NCBI RefSeq assembly: GCF_003060885.1
Contig: NZ_QAIG01000006.1
Span: forward strand, 1 to 53,238
Direction: 5' to 3'
DNA length: 53,238 nt
From: Pseudomonas sp. HMWF032
Lineage (GTDB): Bacteria > Pseudomonadota > Gammaproteobacteria > Pseudomonadales > Pseudomonadaceae
The notes under the pieces: generated by a model
The model's input: only the letters and a program-made list of their open reading frames with translations
What the model was told of the DNA's origin: nothing
Database searches by the model: none
Position numbers and translations under genes: made by a program
In this document: one piece after another, positions 1 through 11,338 of the stretch
Layout of the letters: each line of letters starts with the position of its first letter
Numbering within the stretch: position 1 is the stretch's first letter

Positions 1-36
1 GCCCTGCCCTCCCCCTGTCCAATTCCGGCCCTGCCC

Positions 37-717
37 ATGCTGACGTGGTTGCAACGCGAGTCACTGGACTTTCCTCCACTCAATAGCGCCCTGCGCGAAC
101 CCAATGGGCTGTTGGCGGCGGGTGGCGATTTACATCCCGAACGCCTGATCAAAGCCTATCGCCATGGCTGCTTCCCCTGGTTTCAGGATGGTCAACCAAT
201 TCTCTGGTGGTCGCCCGATCCGCGTACGATTCTGCTACCCGATGAGCTGCATATCTCGCGCAGCTTGGCCAAGGTATTACGCCAAGGCCGCTACCAAGTG
301 AGCTTTGATCAGGCGTTCACCGATGTCATTCGCGCCTGCGCAGCGCCACGCACTTATGCGGCAGAAACCTGGATTACCAGCCCAATGCAGGACGCTTACC
401 TGGAACTGCACAGACGCGGCATCGCTCATTCGATCGAGGTCTGGCGTGGTAATGAACTGGTTGGAGGGCTGTACGGCCTGGCCATGGGCCAACTGTTCTT
501 TGGTGAGTCGATGTTCAGCCGTGCGGACAACGCTTCCAAGGTGGGTTTTGTCACGCTGGTTGAACACTTGAAACGCTGGGGCTTTGTGTTGATCGATTGC
601 CAGATGCCGACCGAGCACCTGCTCAGTCTCGGCGCTCAGACGATTTCCCGTGCAGCGTTTACCGGTTACCTGAGTGACCACCTTGACCAACCCAACCAGG
701 CTGACTGGGTTGCCTAG
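37..717 (+). CDS. aat: Leucyl/phenylalanyl-tRNA--protein transferase
   Basis: Cytoplasmic enzyme that adds Leu or Phe from aminoacyl-tRNA to proteins with N-terminal Arg or Lys, making N-degrons that ClpS delivers to ClpAP. The 226-residue product has the family's landmarks: an N-terminal FPPLNSAL stretch, [16 protein letters not shown] near residues 43-49, ILWWSPDPR, the [19 protein letters not shown] core and a C-terminal [14 protein letters not shown] block. The length is normal for the family. The first ATG is used. It starts a same-strand run with bpt and infA, and the rest of its pathway (clpS, clpA) lies about 3 kb away. The call is secure. Confidence 0.97.
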   Translation: MLTWLQRESLDFPPLNSALREPNGLLAAGGDLHPERLIKAYRHGCFPWFQDGQPILWWSPDPRTILLPDELHISRSLAKVLRQGRYQVSFDQAFTDVIRACAAPRTYAAETWITSPMQDAYLELHRRGIAHSIEVWRGNELVGGLYGLAMGQLFFGESMFSRADNASKVGFVTLVEHLKRWGFVLIDCQMPTEHLLSLGAQTISRAAFTGYLSDHLDQPNQADWVA

Positions 718-772
718 GCGAGTTTGCCAGCCTGGCTTACACTTGGTTGAAGACTGATCCTGAGAGTCGATC

Positions 773-1480
773 ATGACCGAGCTGGCCCGCCTGAAGTTTT
801 ATGCCACTCAACCACATCCCTGCAGCTATCTGCCCGACGAACAGGCTACTACGCTGTTCCTCGACCCCAGTCAGCCCATGGATGCACAGGTGTATGCCGA
901 ACTCTCGGAAATGGGCTTTCGCCGCAGCGGCGACCATCTCTATCGTCCGCACTGCCAACGCTGCACCGCCTGCGTCCCGGCGCGCATTCCCGCAGCTCAG
1001 TTCACCCCCAACCGTCAGCAGCGACGGATTTTCAAGCGCAATCAGGATATCCAGGTGCGCCAGGTACGCCCGGCCTTTACCGAAGAGTATTACGCGCTGT
1101 ACGTGCGCTACATTGAGCAGCGGCACGCCGACGGCGATATGTACCCGCCCAACCGCGAACAATTTTCGACCTTTCTGGTGCGCGATCTGGCTTTTTCGCG
1201 CTTCTATGAGTTTCGTCATGACAACCGCCTGCTGGCAATTGCCGTGACCGATGTACTGCCCAATGGGCTGTCCGCGGTTTACACCTTTTATGAGCCAGGC
1301 GAGGAAAGGCGCAGCCTCGGGCGCTTTGCCATCCTCTGGCAAATTGCCGAAGCGGCGCGTTTGGGGCTGCATGCGGTTTATCTAGGCTACTGGATCAAGA
1401 ACTGCCGCAAGATGAGTTACAAGACCCAATATCGGCCGATTGAGCTGTTCGTCAATCAACGGTGGGTCAGCCTTAACTGA
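773..1480 (+). CDS. bpt: Aspartate/glutamate leucyltransferase (arginyltransferase family)
   Basis: Transfers Leu from Leu-tRNA to proteins with N-terminal Asp or Glu; this is the bacterial relative of eukaryotic ATE1. The 235-residue protein shows the N-terminal Cys-containing ATE motif (HPCSYLP), the paired cysteines in [13 protein letters not shown], the GDMYPP segment, and the C-terminal block with [15 protein letters not shown]. The ATG at 773 lies 55 bases after aat, suggesting co-transcription. With aat and clpS/clpA it places the known bacterial N-degron branches in one locus. The call is secure; older annotations name it ate. Confidence 0.95.
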
Positions 1481-1580
1481 AGCCCTTGGCGCAAACCCCA
1501 AAATTCGGGCACAATGCACGCCGCTTTTGCCTGGCGCCAGTTGCACCGGGCCATTCATTGGATACCGAGGGCTTTACTGC

Positions 1581-1799
1581 ATGTCGAAAGAAGACAGCTT
1601 CGAAATGGAAGGCACTGTCGTCGACACCCTGCCCAACACCATGTTCCGTGTGGAGTTGGAAAATGGGCACGTCGTTACTGCGCACATCTCCGGAAAGATG
1701 CGCAAAAATTACATCCGCATTCTGACCGGCGACAAAGTTCGCGTTGAACTTACGCCTTATGACTTAAGCAAAGGCCGGATTACTTACCGCGCCCGTTAA
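1581..1799 (+). CDS. infA: Translation initiation factor IF-1
   Basis: A 72-residue single OB-fold protein that binds the 30S A site during initiation. The sequence begins [11 protein letters not shown], continues with [18 protein letters not shown] and ends in the typical KGRITYRAR. Longer in-frame reading upstream is not part of the gene: the ATG at 1581 gives exactly the family's length. It is followed by a strong terminator shared with the converging clpA. A position near clpA and aat is common in gamma-proteobacteria. Confidence 0.98.
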
Positions 1800-1849
1800 C
1801 AGATCAGCGAAAACTCAGTTTTCCGGCATCTGTTACACCAAGCTCCTGT

Positions 1850-1878
1850 AAAAACGCCCGGCGATGCCGGGCGTTTTT
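1850..1878. terminator. Intrinsic terminator between infA and clpA
   Basis: The stem ACGCCCGGC / GCCGGGCGT has a 3-base loop and is flanked by A and T runs on its two sides, so it can stop transcription from both converging genes. Confidence 0.9.
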
Positions 1879-1899
1879 GTGCGCGTTAGAAAATGACGC

Positions 1900-4170
1900 T
1901 TAGGCCATTTCTGCCGTGGTTTCGAAATCGAAAGTCAACTCACCGCCTTCAATATCGATATGCACCACACCACCGTGCTCAGCCAGCTCACCAAACAGGA
2001 TCTCTTCCGCCAATGGCCGCTTGATCTTGTCCTGAATCAGGCGACCCATAGGTCGAGCACCCATCTGTACGTCGTAACCGCTCTCGGCCAACCAGTTACG
2101 CGCGGCATCGCTGACTTCCAGCGTGACACGCTTATCCTCAAGCTGTGCCTGCAGTTCGGTGAGGAACTTGTCGACAATGCTTTTGATCACTTCATGGCTT
2201 AAGCGGCCGAACTGGATGATGGTATCCAGGCGGTTGCGGAACTCCGGCGTAAAGCTTTTCTTGATCACTTCCATAGCATCAGACGAATGGTCCTGATGGG
2301 TGAAGCCAATGGATGCACGCGCCGCGGTTTCAGCACCGGCGTTGGTGGTCATAATCACGATCACGTTACGGAAGTCCGCCTTGCGCCCGTTATTGTCGGT
2401 CAGCGTCCCATGATCCATGACCTGCAGCAGTAGGTTGAAGACTTCCGGGTGAGCCTTTTCGATTTCATCGAGCAGCAGTACACAATGTGGCGTTTTAGTA
2501 ATGGCCTCGGTGAGCAACCCCCCCTGATCAAAACCGACATAGCCAGGTGGAGCGCCGATTAGTCGCGACACGGTATGCCGCTCCATATATTCGGACATAT
2601 CGAAGCGAATCAGCTCGACCCCTAGCGCTTTGGCCAACTGCCGCGCGGCTTCGGTTTTACCGACACCCGTCGGGCCGGCAAACAGGAAGGAGCCCACCGG
2701 TTTGTCCGGTGCTTTGAGACCTGCACGCGACAGTTTGATTGCGGTAGACAGCGAGTCAATCGCAGCATCCTGGCCAAACACCGTGAGCTTGAGATCGCGC
2801 TCTAGGTTACGCAGCAATTCTTTATCCGAGCTGCTGACGTGTTTTGGCGGGATACGTGCAATCTTCGCTACGATATCCTCGACCTGCGCCACATCGATGC
2901 GAGTCAGGCGCTTGTCTGCCGGCTGCAGGCGCTGGTATGCACCGGCCTCATCGATGACATCAATGGCCTTGTCCGGCATATGCCGGTCATTGATGTAGCG
3001 CGACGCCAGTTCGGCCGCTGCGCGTAGGGCCTCATCGCTGTATTCAATACTGTGGTGCTGCTCAAAACGACCTTTCAGGCCGCGCAGAATGCCAATGGTG
3101 TCTTCCACCGAGGGCTCAACCACATCGACTTTCTGGAAGCGCCGCGCCAAAGCCCGATCTTTCTCGAAGATGCCGCGAAACTCCTGGAACGTGGTTGAAC
3201 CGATGCAGCGGATTTCTCCTGAAGACAGCATTGGCTTGAGCAGGTTGGACGCATCCATAACCCCACCAGAGGCGGCACCGGCACCGATAATGGTGTGAAT
3301 TTCATCGATAAACAGAATCGCATGAGGGCGTTTACGTAGCTCGTTAAGCAGCGCTTTTAGGCGTTTCTCGAAGTCCCCCCGGTATTTGGTGCCTGCCAGC
3401 AGTGCACCGAGATCCAGCGAGTAGACCACGCTATCCGCCAGCAAATCGGGCACCTGACCGTCGACAATGCGCTTGGCCAGCCCCTCGGCGATTGCGGTTT
3501 TACCCACGCCGGCCTCGCCCACCAGCAAGGGATTGTTCTTACGCCGACGCGCCAGAATCTGCGCAACGCGCTCGACCTCCTGCTCGCGACCAACCAGAGG
3601 ATCAATTCGTCCCTGGCGCGCTAACTCATTCAGGTTGCTGGCATAGGCATCCAGCGGATTACTGGAGCTGGAAGACTCACCGCCTTCCTCATCCTGCATT
3701 TCCTGTTCGGTTTCTGAATGACCACTATGGCCTGGCACCTTGGAGATACCGTGGGCAATAAAATTGACCACATCAATGCGCGCCACGCTCTGCTGTTTAA
3801 GCAGGAACACTGCCTGACTTTCCTGCTCGCTGAAAATTGCCACCAGCACATTGGCGCCAGTCACTTCACGCTTGCCGGAACTCTGCACATGGAACACCGC
3901 GCGCTGCAAAACTCGCTGGAACCCCAACGTAGGTTGAGTTTCGCGCTCTTCATCGTGCTGCGGAATGAGCGGCGTGGTGGAGTCGATAAACTCCTGCAGA
4001 TCATGCCGCAACTTGTCCAAGTTGGCCCCGCACGCGCGCAATACGCTGGCGGCAGCCTCGTTATCCAGGAGGGCCAGCAGCAAGTGCTCAACCGTCATAA
4101 ACTCATGACGCTTGGTACGAGCCTCCTTGAAAGCCAGATTGAGGGTGACTTCGAGCTCTCGATTTAACAT
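1900..4170 (-). CDS. clpA: ATP-dependent Clp protease ATP-binding subunit ClpA
   Basis: Hexameric AAA+ unfoldase that feeds substrates into ClpP. The 756-residue protein has the N-terminal double Clp repeat (about residues 1-140), an acidic Ser-rich linker ([11 protein letters not shown]), a first ATPase module with [13 protein letters not shown] and FIDEIHTI, and a second with [13 protein letters not shown] and LLDEIEKAH. An IGF tripeptide in the second module ([10 protein letters not shown]) is the ClpP-docking loop. A good ribosome site (GAGGTGAAGCT in coding sense) precedes the ATG. It lies 29 bases downstream of clpS, and the pair is probably one transcript. Confidence 0.98.
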   Translation of the reverse strand: MLNRELEVTLNLAFKEARTKRHEFMTVEHLLLALLDNEAAASVLRACGANLDKLRHDLQEFIDSTTPLIPQHDEERETQPTLGFQRVLQRAVFHVQSSGKREVTGANVLVAIFSEQESQAVFLLKQQSVARIDVVNFIAHGISKVPGHSGHSETEQEMQDEEGGESSSSSNPLDAYASNLNELARQGRIDPLVGREQEVERVAQILARRRKNNPLLVGEAGVGKTAIAEGLAKRIVDGQVPDLLADSVVYSLDLGALLAGTKYRGDFEKRLKALLNELRKRPHAILFIDEIHTIIGAGAASGGVMDASNLLKPMLSSGEIRCIGSTTFQEFRGIFEKDRALARRFQKVDVVEPSVEDTIGILRGLKGRFEQHHSIEYSDEALRAAAELASRYINDRHMPDKAIDVIDEAGAYQRLQPADKRLTRIDVAQVEDIVAKIARIPPKHVSSSDKELLRNLERDLKLTVFGQDAAIDSLSTAIKLSRAGLKAPDKPVGSFLFAGPTGVGKTEAARQLAKALGVELIRFDMSEYMERHTVSRLIGAPPGYVGFDQGGLLTEAITKTPHCVLLLDEIEKAHPEVFNLLLQVMDHGTLTDNNGRKADFRNVIVIMTTNAGAETAARASIGFTHQDHSSDAMEVIKKSFTPEFRNRLDTIIQFGRLSHEVIKSIVDKFLTELQAQLEDKRVTLEVSDAARNWLAESGYDVQMGARPMGRLIQDKIKRPLAEEILFGELAEHGGVVHIDIEGGELTFDFETTAEMA

Positions 4171-4199
4171 AGCTTCACCTCATGCCCAAGTGTCCGGCG

Positions 4200-4562
4200 T
4201 TAACCGTCCTTCTCTATTTCACAGAGTAGCGGATGCTGGCTCTCTCTCGCATATTGATTCACCTGCGTCGCTTTGGTTTCAGCAATATCGCGGGTAAATA
4301 CTCCACACACTGCCCGCCCCTCTGTATGGACGGTCAGCATGATCTTGGTTGCCAGCTCTCGATTCAGATTGAAAAACACCTCGAGCACCTCGACCACGAA
4401 ATCCATGGGCGTGTAGTCATCGTTAAATAACACCACTTTATACATGGGGGGGGCCTGCAAGGCGGGCTTGGATTCCTGAACGGCCAGGCCGAAGGAATCG
4501 TCCTCATGCTCTGCGGGGCGATCCTGATTGAATGTTAGTCGAATCTGGCTACGTGCATGCAT
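4200..4562 (-). CDS. clpS: ClpAP adaptor ClpS
   Basis: Adaptor that recognises N-terminal Leu, Phe, Tyr and Trp and hands the substrate to ClpA. The 120-residue protein has a flexible N-terminal extension and then the conserved fold with [20 protein letters not shown] and the [21 protein letters not shown] segment. The NDDYTPM and VHTEGR motifs form the N-degron pocket. It is transcribed ahead of clpA and divergent from cspD. Its protein starts MHARSQIRL; a second Met (the M of MYK) lies downstream but would cut away the ClpA-binding tail. Confidence 0.97.
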   Translation of the reverse strand: MHARSQIRLTFNQDRPAEHEDDSFGLAVQESKPALQAPPMYKVVLFNDDYTPMDFVVEVLEVFFNLNRELATKIMLTVHTEGRAVCGVFTRDIAETKATQVNQYARESQHPLLCEIEKDG

Positions 4563-4642
4563 GCTGAATAGCTTCGTTTAATGGGCGAATAGTTTGTGCT
4601 AGACAGAGTTTGACCGGCTTCTCAGCCAATTACAGCATTGCC

Positions 4643-4670
4643 TTGACTATCGGCAAAACGGTGTTACAAA
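4643..4670 (+). promoter_or_regulatory. Candidate sigma-70 promoter of cspD
   Basis: TTGACT (4643-4648) and TACAAA (4665-4670) are separated by 16 bases. This would start RNA near 4677, giving a leader of about 110 nt before cspD. Confidence 0.45.
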
Positions 4671-4675
4671 CAATG

Positions 4676-4694
4676 AATACCCAGCGTGGGTATT
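4676..4694. repeat. Perfect 8-bp palindrome upstream of cspD
   Basis: AATACCCA-GCG-TGGGTATT is symmetrical over 19 bases and sits at the predicted transcription start of cspD. It could be an operator or the first hairpin of the leader RNA. Confidence 0.6.
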
Positions 4695-4788
4695 AGGGGT
4701 TTCACACGCGGCCCGTCTTGGAAAACCGGGTGTGGAATTGAAGTGGATGATACTCCAGTGATGGAGTCCTTTGCAGAGGGATATCAGC

Positions 4789-5052
4789 ATGGTTAGCGGT
4801 AAGGTCAAGTGGTTCAACAACGCCAAAGGCTATGGATTTATCCTGGCCGATGGTCGAGATGAGGACCTGTTCGCCCACTACTCGGCTATCCAGATGGACG
4901 GCTATAAAACGCTGAAGGCTGGCCAGCCGGTAAGCTTCGATATTATTCAAGGTCCAAAAGGACTCCACGCCGTAAACATCAGTGCGGCTAATGCCGTCAG
5001 TGAAGTGCCCGCCGCAGTCAAGCAACATCAGGGCTCAACGGTTGAAGTCTGA
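4789..5052 (+). CDS. cspD: Cold shock-like protein CspD
   Basis: An 87-residue nucleic-acid-binding protein of the cold-shock family. CspD in E. coli inhibits DNA replication in stationary phase, and its levels depend on Lon. The sequence shows SGKVKWFNNAKGYGFI (RNP1), DLFAHYSAIQMDGYKTL (RNP2 region) and a C-terminal extension after the 67-residue core that is typical of CspD. The ATG at 4789 follows AGAGGG at 4775-4780, so an in-frame TTG at 4771 is not needed. It is divergent from clpS, as in other Pseudomonas and E. coli. Confidence 0.93.
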   Translation: MVSGKVKWFNNAKGYGFILADGRDEDLFAHYSAIQMDGYKTLKAGQPVSFDIIQGPKGLHAVNISAANAVSEVPAAVKQHQGSTVEV

Positions 5053-5082
5053 ATAGAGTCACTCGGGCAGTTAATCGCCCAT

Positions 5083-5114
5083 AAAAAAGGCCGGTCACTT
5101 GACCGGCCTTTCTT
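5083..5114. terminator. Bidirectional terminator between cspD and icd
   Basis: AAAGGCCGGTC / GACCGGCCTTT with a 4-base loop, preceded by an A run and followed by TCTTTATT. It serves the converging genes cspD and icd. Confidence 0.9.
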
Positions 5115-5128
5115 TATTGCTGCTTTGC

Positions 5129-6385
5129 TTACATGTGCGAAATCAGCGCATCACCGAATGCCGAGCAGGACAGCAGCTTGGCACCGTCCATCAGGCGTTC
5201 GAAGTCATAGGTCACAGTCTTGGCACCAATGGCGCCATTGGTGCCCTTGATAATCAGATCGGCCGCTTCTGTCCAGCCCATGTGGCGCAACATCATTTCA
5301 GCGGAGAGAATCAGCGAACCTGGGTTCACCTGGTCCTTGCCAGCGTACTTCGGTGCAGTACCGTGGGTGGCTTCAAACATCGCGACGGTGTCGGACAGGT
5401 TAGCGCCCGGAGCGATACCAATACCGCCTACTTCAGCCGCCAGAGCGTCCGACAGGTAGTCGCCATTGAGGTTCAGGGTGGCGATTACATCGTACTCAGC
5501 CGGGCGCAGGAGAATCTGCTGCAGCATGGCATCAGCGATGGCGTCTTTGACGATGACATTCTTGCCGGTTTTCGGGTTCTTGAACTGCATCCAAGGACCA
5601 CCATCAAGAAGGGTCGCGCCGAACTCTTCGGCTGCAATTTCGTAGGCCCACTCTTTGAAGGCACCTTCGGTGAACTTCATGATGTTGCCTTTGTGCACGA
5701 TGGTCAGCGAGTCGCGGTCGTTATCGACCACGTACTGCAGGGCTTTACGCGCCAGACGCTTGGTGCCTTCTTTGGAAACCGGCTTAACGCCGATACCGCA
5801 GTCCTGGTCGAAGCGAATCTTGGTAACACCCATTTCCTCTTTTAGGAACTTGATGACTTTGGTTGCTTCCGGCGAGCCGGCTTTCCACTCGATACCGGCA
5901 TAGATGTCTTCCGAGTTCTCGCGGAAGATGGTCATGTCGACATCGCCTGGCTTTTTCACCGGGCTTGGCACGCCTTCGAACCAGCGCACTGGACGCAGGC
6001 AAACGTACAGGTCGAGCTGCTGACGCAGGGCTACGTTCAGAGAGCGGATGCCGCCACCGACAGGAGTGGTCAGTGGGCCCTTGATGGAAACAACATAATC
6101 TTTGACCGCATCCAGGGTTTCCTGAGGCAGCCAAGTATCCTGATCATAAACCTGAGTGGCTTTCTCGCCAGCGTAAACTTCCATCCAGGAGATCTTGCGC
6201 TCACCGCCGTAGGCTTTCTGTACGGCAGCATCAACGACTTTGATCATGACCGGGCTGATATCGACACCGATGCCATCACCCTCGATAAAGGGGATGATTG
6301 GATTGTTCGGTACGTTCAGGGATGTATCGGCATTGACGGTGATTTTGTCACCGGTGGCAGGCACCTGGATCTTTTGGTATCCCAT
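5129..6385 (-). CDS. icd: NADP-dependent isocitrate dehydrogenase
   Basis: TCA-cycle enzyme converting isocitrate to 2-oxoglutarate, in competition with isocitrate lyase. The 418-residue protein matches the dimeric prokaryotic NADP type: [35 protein letters not shown] with the regulatory Ser115 that AceK phosphorylates in E. coli, [14 protein letters not shown], and [14 protein letters not shown]. The ATG at 6385 follows a GGAG site in coding sense; an upstream extension in the same frame is not part of the protein. Two 15-bp palindromes lie 93 and 187 bases upstream. The monomeric isozyme gene idh, which I recall beside icd in P. aeruginosa, is not present here. Confidence 0.97.
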   Translation of the reverse strand: MGYQKIQVPATGDKITVNADTSLNVPNNPIIPFIEGDGIGVDISPVMIKVVDAAVQKAYGGERKISWMEVYAGEKATQVYDQDTWLPQETLDAVKDYVVSIKGPLTTPVGGGIRSLNVALRQQLDLYVCLRPVRWFEGVPSPVKKPGDVDMTIFRENSEDIYAGIEWKAGSPEATKVIKFLKEEMGVTKIRFDQDCGIGVKPVSKEGTKRLARKALQYVVDNDRDSLTIVHKGNIMKFTEGAFKEWAYEIAAEEFGATLLDGGPWMQFKNPKTGKNVIVKDAIADAMLQQILLRPAEYDVIATLNLNGDYLSDALAAEVGGIGIAPGANLSDTVAMFEATHGTAPKYAGKDQVNPGSLILSAEMMLRHMGWTEAADLIIKGTNGAIGAKTVTYDFERLMDGAKLLSCSAFGDALISHM

Positions 6386-6477
6386 GCTGGACTCCGTTGT
6401 TTTCGTGGTCTGGCATTCAGTCACGCAGATGACGCGCTGAATAGATCTTTTTGGGTCTCGGAAAGGCAAGTTATTTT

Positions 6478-6492
6478 TGTAGTTTTTCTACA
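6478..6492. promoter_or_regulatory. RccR-type 15-bp operator, icd-proximal
   Basis: TGTAG-TTTTT-CTACA is a perfect palindrome in the icd upstream region. Its half-sites and 15-bp length match the short class of RccR (RpiR family, KDPG-responsive) sites described for aceE in P. fluorescens. The regulator assignment is inference. Confidence 0.55.
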
Positions 6493-6571
6493 GAAAGTCA
6501 CGCACTTTATCCATTGAAAACATTGCACATGCGCGTTCTTGCGGGCATCAGGCTAATCAGCAAAACGGCTT

Positions 6572-6586
6572 TGTAGTCAAACTACA
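6572..6586. promoter_or_regulatory. RccR-type 15-bp operator, icd-distal
   Basis: TGTAG-TCAAA-CTACA, extended by one more matching pair to TTGTAG...CTACAA. It has the same half-sites and same 5-base spacer as the site at 6478. The two centres are 94 bp apart, and the site also lies 124 bp upstream of nudJ. Confidence 0.55.
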
Positions 6587-6709
6587 AGCACGCTACACAG
6601 CGTTTGCGCCAAGACGTTTTTATCCTAGCAGCTCATTGCCCAATTGCTTCGATCATCACCACGTGCGGTGACTGCGGCTATGATCACGCGCCCGCTCAAG
6701 GAGTTCCCT

Positions 6710-7150
6710 ATGCGCTTTACCCCACACGTTACAGTCGCCACCGTAGTTGAAGATCAGGGACAATTTCTGCTGGTTGAGGAGATGGCCGATAACCGTGCCG
6801 TATTTAATCAGCCTGCCGGCCACTTGGAAGCCGACGAAAGTCTGATACAGGCAGCGCTGCGCGAAACCCTCGAAGAAACCGGCTGGGATATCGAGTTGAC
6901 AGGTGTGGTGGGCATTTACCTGTACACCGCCCCCAGCAATGGCATCACCTATCAGCGCGTGTGTTTTGCCGGTAAAGCACTGCACCAACGGCCTCACCAT
7001 CCTTTGGATGACGGCATCATCGGCCCACGCTGGCTCAGTCGTGATGAGTTGGCGGCGCAACCAGAACGCTGGCGCAGCGAGCTAGTGTTGCGCTGCATCG
7101 ATGATTACCTCAGCGGCCAGCACTTTGCCCTGAGCCTGATTCGCGATTAA
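6710..7150 (+). CDS. nudJ: Nudix hydrolase, NudJ-type phosphatase
   Basis: Small cytoplasmic Nudix pyrophosphohydrolase; the E. coli relative (YmfB/NudJ) releases phosphate from thiamin and nucleoside di/triphosphates. The 146-residue protein has the Nudix box beginning [20 protein letters not shown] and running through TGW (GX5EX7REUXEEXGU). The ATG at 6710 follows AAGGAG at 6698-6703, which decides against an upstream in-frame ATG. It is placed directly upstream of mnmA, as in many gamma-proteobacteria. Confidence 0.9.
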   Translation: MRFTPHVTVATVVEDQGQFLLVEEMADNRAVFNQPAGHLEADESLIQAALRETLEETGWDIELTGVVGIYLYTAPSNGITYQRVCFAGKALHQRPHHPLDDGIIGPRWLSRDELAAQPERWRSELVLRCIDDYLSGQHFALSLIRD

Positions 7151-7154
7151 CGGC

Positions 7155-7170
7155 CAGGCCGCGCGGCCTG
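7155..7170. repeat. 16-bp perfect palindrome between nudJ and mnmA
   Basis: CAGGCCGCGCGGCCTG lies 4 bases after the nudJ stop codon. It can form a GC-rich hairpin but has no T run; a TAGAAT hexamer (7172-7177), possibly the -10 of an mnmA promoter, follows immediately. Confidence 0.5.
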
Positions 7171-7212
7171 ATAGAATCGCCACCTTTATTCAAGCCCGTG
7201 CCCAGTATTCTC

Positions 7213-8331
7213 ATGTCAGATCCAACTTCCCAGCGCGTTATTGTCGGCATGTCCGGCGGTGTAGATTCGTCCGTTTCCGCCCTTTTGCTGCTTGAGCAGG
7301 GCTATCAGGTCGAAGGCCTGTTCATGAAGAACTGGGACGAAGACGATGGCACAGAATATTGCACCGCCATGGACGATTTGGCCGATGCCCAGGCCGTGTG
7401 CGACAAGATTGGCATCAAGCTGCACACCGCCAATTTTGCCGCCGAATACTGGGACAACGTGTTCGAGCACTTCCTCGCCGAATACAAGGCTGGACGCACA
7501 CCGAACCCAGACATCCTGTGTAACCGCGAAATCAAGTTCAAAGCCTTCCTCGACTACGCACTTATGCTCGGTGCTGACCTGATTGCCACCGGTCACTACG
7601 TGCGCCGCCGGGACATCGACGGGCGCACCGAACTGCTTAAGGGCCTTGACCCCAACAAGGACCAGAGTTACTTCCTGCATGCGGTGGGCGGTGAGCAGAT
7701 CGCCAAGACCCTGTTCCCAGTCGGCGAGCTGGAAAAACCAGCGGTACGCGCGATTGCCGAGAAGTACCAGTTGGCCACGGCAAAAAAGAAGGATTCCACT
7801 GGTATCTGCTTTATTGGCGAACGGCGTTTCAGCGATTTCCTCAAGCAGTACCTACCAGCCCAGCCCGGCAATATCGAAACCACTGAAGGCGAAATCATCG
7901 GCCGCCATCACGGCCTGATGTACCACACCATTGGTCAGCGCCAGGGGTTAGGCATCGGCGGACTGAAAGACGCCAGTGATGAACCTTGGTACGTCCTGCA
8001 CAAAGACCTGACTCGCAATGTGCTGGTGGTTGGCCAGGGCAATGAACACCCCTGGCTGTTCAGCCGCGCCCTGCTCGCCTCGGAAATTTACTGGGTCAAC
8101 CCAATTGACCTGAGCACACCACGCGAGCTGACGGCCAAAGTGCGCTATCGCCAGAGCGATCAGGCCTGCAGGCTGGAGAAAACGGCCAATGGCTACTGCG
8201 CCGTGTTCAATGAACCGCAGCGCGCCGTGACCCCGGGGCAATCCGTGGTGTTTTACGACGGTGAAATCTGTCTCGGTGGCGGTGTGATTGAAACCGCCGC
8301 CCCCTGGACTACGCGGGAGCAGCAGGCGTGA
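7213..8331 (+). CDS. mnmA: tRNA-specific 2-thiouridylase MnmA
   Basis: Installs sulfur at C2 of the wobble uridine (U34) of tRNA-Lys, -Glu and -Gln. It shows the PP-loop [16 protein letters not shown] near the N terminus, the catalytic Cys in [12 protein letters not shown], the second Cys in [13 protein letters not shown], and the C-terminal beta-barrel. I take the ATG at 7213 (372 residues); an in-frame GTG at 7198 is possible. It overlaps hflD by 4 bases. The mnmH/selD pair elsewhere in the window modifies the same base by replacing the sulfur with selenium. Confidence 0.96.
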   Translation: MSDPTSQRVIVGMSGGVDSSVSALLLLEQGYQVEGLFMKNWDEDDGTEYCTAMDDLADAQAVCDKIGIKLHTANFAAEYWDNVFEHFLAEYKAGRTPNPDILCNREIKFKAFLDYALMLGADLIATGHYVRRRDIDGRTELLKGLDPNKDQSYFLHAVGGEQIAKTLFPVGELEKPAVRAIAEKYQLATAKKKDSTGICFIGERRFSDFLKQYLPAQPGNIETTEGEIIGRHHGLMYHTIGQRQGLGIGGLKDASDEPWYVLHKDLTRNVLVVGQGNEHPWLFSRALLASEIYWVNPIDLSTPRELTAKVRYRQSDQACRLEKTANGYCAVFNEPQRAVTPGQSVVFYDGEICLGGGVIETAAPWTTREQQA

Positions 8332-8948
8332 ATCCGATTCAAGAACAATTGATCGCCCTCGGCGCGGTATTCGAATCGGCCGTATTGGTCGACAAGTTGG
8401 CGCGTACCGGCCAGGTCGGCGAGCCCGCCGTAGCCTGCATGATCAACAGCCTGTTGGTGCGCGATCCGAAGAACACGCTGGACGTTTACGGCGGCGATGA
8501 CCTCAATCTGCGCGACGGCTACCGTGCGCTGGTCAGCGCCCTGGAACGCGATCCGGCCAGTTTGCAGCGTGATCCGCTGCGTTATGCCCTGGCGTTGTTG
8601 GCCCTGGAGCGCCAACTGGATAAGCGTGGCGATATGCTGCAAGTCATGGGCAGCCGCCTCGACCAGGTGCAGCAGCAAGTCGAGCACTTCGGGCCGACCC
8701 ATGAAAACGTGATATCCAACTGCGCCAGCCTGTATCAGGACACCATCAGCACCTTCCGTCAGCGCATTCAGGTGCAAGGCGATATGCGCCACCTGCAGCA
8801 GACCAACAATGCCGCGAAGATCCGTGCACTGCTGCTCGCCGGCATTCGTTCTGCGCGCCTGTGGCGCCAACTGGGGGGGCATCGCTGGCAGATGGTGTTC
8901 AGCCGCAGCAAGCTGCTCAAGGAACTCTACCCGCTGCTGCGGTCCTGA
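8328..8948 (+). CDS. hflD: High-frequency lysogenization protein HflD homologue
   Basis: A 206-residue, mainly helical protein of the HflD family (formerly YcfC/DUF489). In E. coli it is a peripheral membrane protein that interacts with lambda CII; its normal cellular job is unclear. The sequence has the family's [23 protein letters not shown] start and the conserved Arg-rich [13 protein letters not shown] segment near the C terminus. The start is a GTG overlapping the mnmA stop (GTGA), preceded by a GGGAGCAG ribosome site. mnmA-hflD-purB is a widely conserved order. Confidence 0.92.
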   Translation: MNPIQEQLIALGAVFESAVLVDKLARTGQVGEPAVACMINSLLVRDPKNTLDVYGGDDLNLRDGYRALVSALERDPASLQRDPLRYALALLALERQLDKRGDMLQVMGSRLDQVQQQVEHFGPTHENVISNCASLYQDTISTFRQRIQVQGDMRHLQQTNNAAKIRALLLAGIRSARLWRQLGGHRWQMVFSRSKLLKELYPLLRS

Positions 8949-8952
8949 GCGC

Positions 8953-9813
8953 ATGAGCACGCGCGCGGTTAAGCCGTTGCAGGGCGCAGCCTTGCTGGCA
9001 CTTTCCGCCTTACTGTTTTCCCTGATGGGCGTTGGCATTCGCGAGGTATCGGTCAGCGTCAACAACGAATCGGTGGTGTTCTTTCGCAACCTGATCGGTG
9101 TGCTGTTCTTTATACCCCTGGTCTTGCTCAAGGGAGTTGGCCCGTTCAAGACCACACGCCTGAAGTCTCATCTGTGGCGCACCACCTATGGCCTGGCGGC
9201 GATGTACTGCTTCTTCTACGCCATTGCCCACCTGCCACTGGCCGACGCGATGCTGTTCACCTACTCGGCACCGGTGTTCACCCCGCTGATCGCCTGGTGG
9301 TGGCTTAAGGAGCCGCTCAGTAAGCGCATGCTGCTGACCACTGGCATCGGTCTGGTTGGCGTACTGCTGGTGGCTAAACCCTCGGCTGCCCTGCTCGACA
9401 GCCAGGCCCTGATCGGCCTCGCGGCCAGTGTGCTGGCCGCGTTCGCCTTTGTCTCGATCCGCGAAATGAGCGATACCGAACCGGCCTTCCGCATCGTCTT
9501 CTACTTTTCCCTGTTCAGCGCCCTGATTTCAGCCATCCCGTTGACCTGGGCCTGGCAACCCATGACTCAGCATGAGCTAGGCCTGTTGCTGGTGATCGGC
9601 CTGCTCGCCACCGCCAGTCAGATCATCATGTCCAAGGCTTACAGCCTGGCGCCGCCCGGACTGATCGGCCCCTTTGCCTACCTGGCGATTGTGTTCGCCG
9701 GACTGATTGCCTGGCTGCGCTGGGGTGAAATGCCCGATCTGACCTCGTTACTGGGCGCCGCACTGATTTTCAGTGCCAGCCTGCTGTCGATCAGCCGTCG
9801 CAAAGGCCGCTGA
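8953..9813 (+). CDS. DMT-family (EamA) inner-membrane permease
   Basis: A 286-residue polytopic protein with about ten hydrophobic helices and two EamA repeats, roughly residues 10-140 and 150-280. Typical segments are GAALLALSALLFSLMGVGIREVS at the start and VVFFRNLIGVLFFIPLVLL. The family exports metabolites or drugs; no substrate can be read from the sequence. The start at 8953 follows hflD by four bases. There is no strong ribosome site, so translational coupling is likely. The gene sits between hflD and purB, which are adjacent in many relatives. Confidence 0.85.
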   Translation: MSTRAVKPLQGAALLALSALLFSLMGVGIREVSVSVNNESVVFFRNLIGVLFFIPLVLLKGVGPFKTTRLKSHLWRTTYGLAAMYCFFYAIAHLPLADAMLFTYSAPVFTPLIAWWWLKEPLSKRMLLTTGIGLVGVLLVAKPSAALLDSQALIGLAASVLAAFAFVSIREMSDTEPAFRIVFYFSLFSALISAIPLTWAWQPMTQHELGLLLVIGLLATASQIIMSKAYSLAPPGLIGPFAYLAIVFAGLIAWLRWGEMPDLTSLLGAALIFSASLLSISRRKGR

Positions 9814-9847
9814 AGCAATCGCGGCCAAGCGTTGATTTCATGTATGA

Positions 9848-11260
<1,413 letters not shown>

Positions 11261-11277
11261 CCGGCAACAGCCTCCCA

Positions 11278-11304
11278 GACGCCCGGCTGCGCCGGGCGTT
11301 TTTA
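11278..11304 (+). terminator. Intrinsic terminator after purB
   Basis: ACGCCCGGC / GCCGGGCGT stem with a 3-base loop followed by five T. Confidence 0.9.
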
Positions 11305-11338
11305 TTTATGGGTATTTACTGACTTCAAGGGCTTAGCG

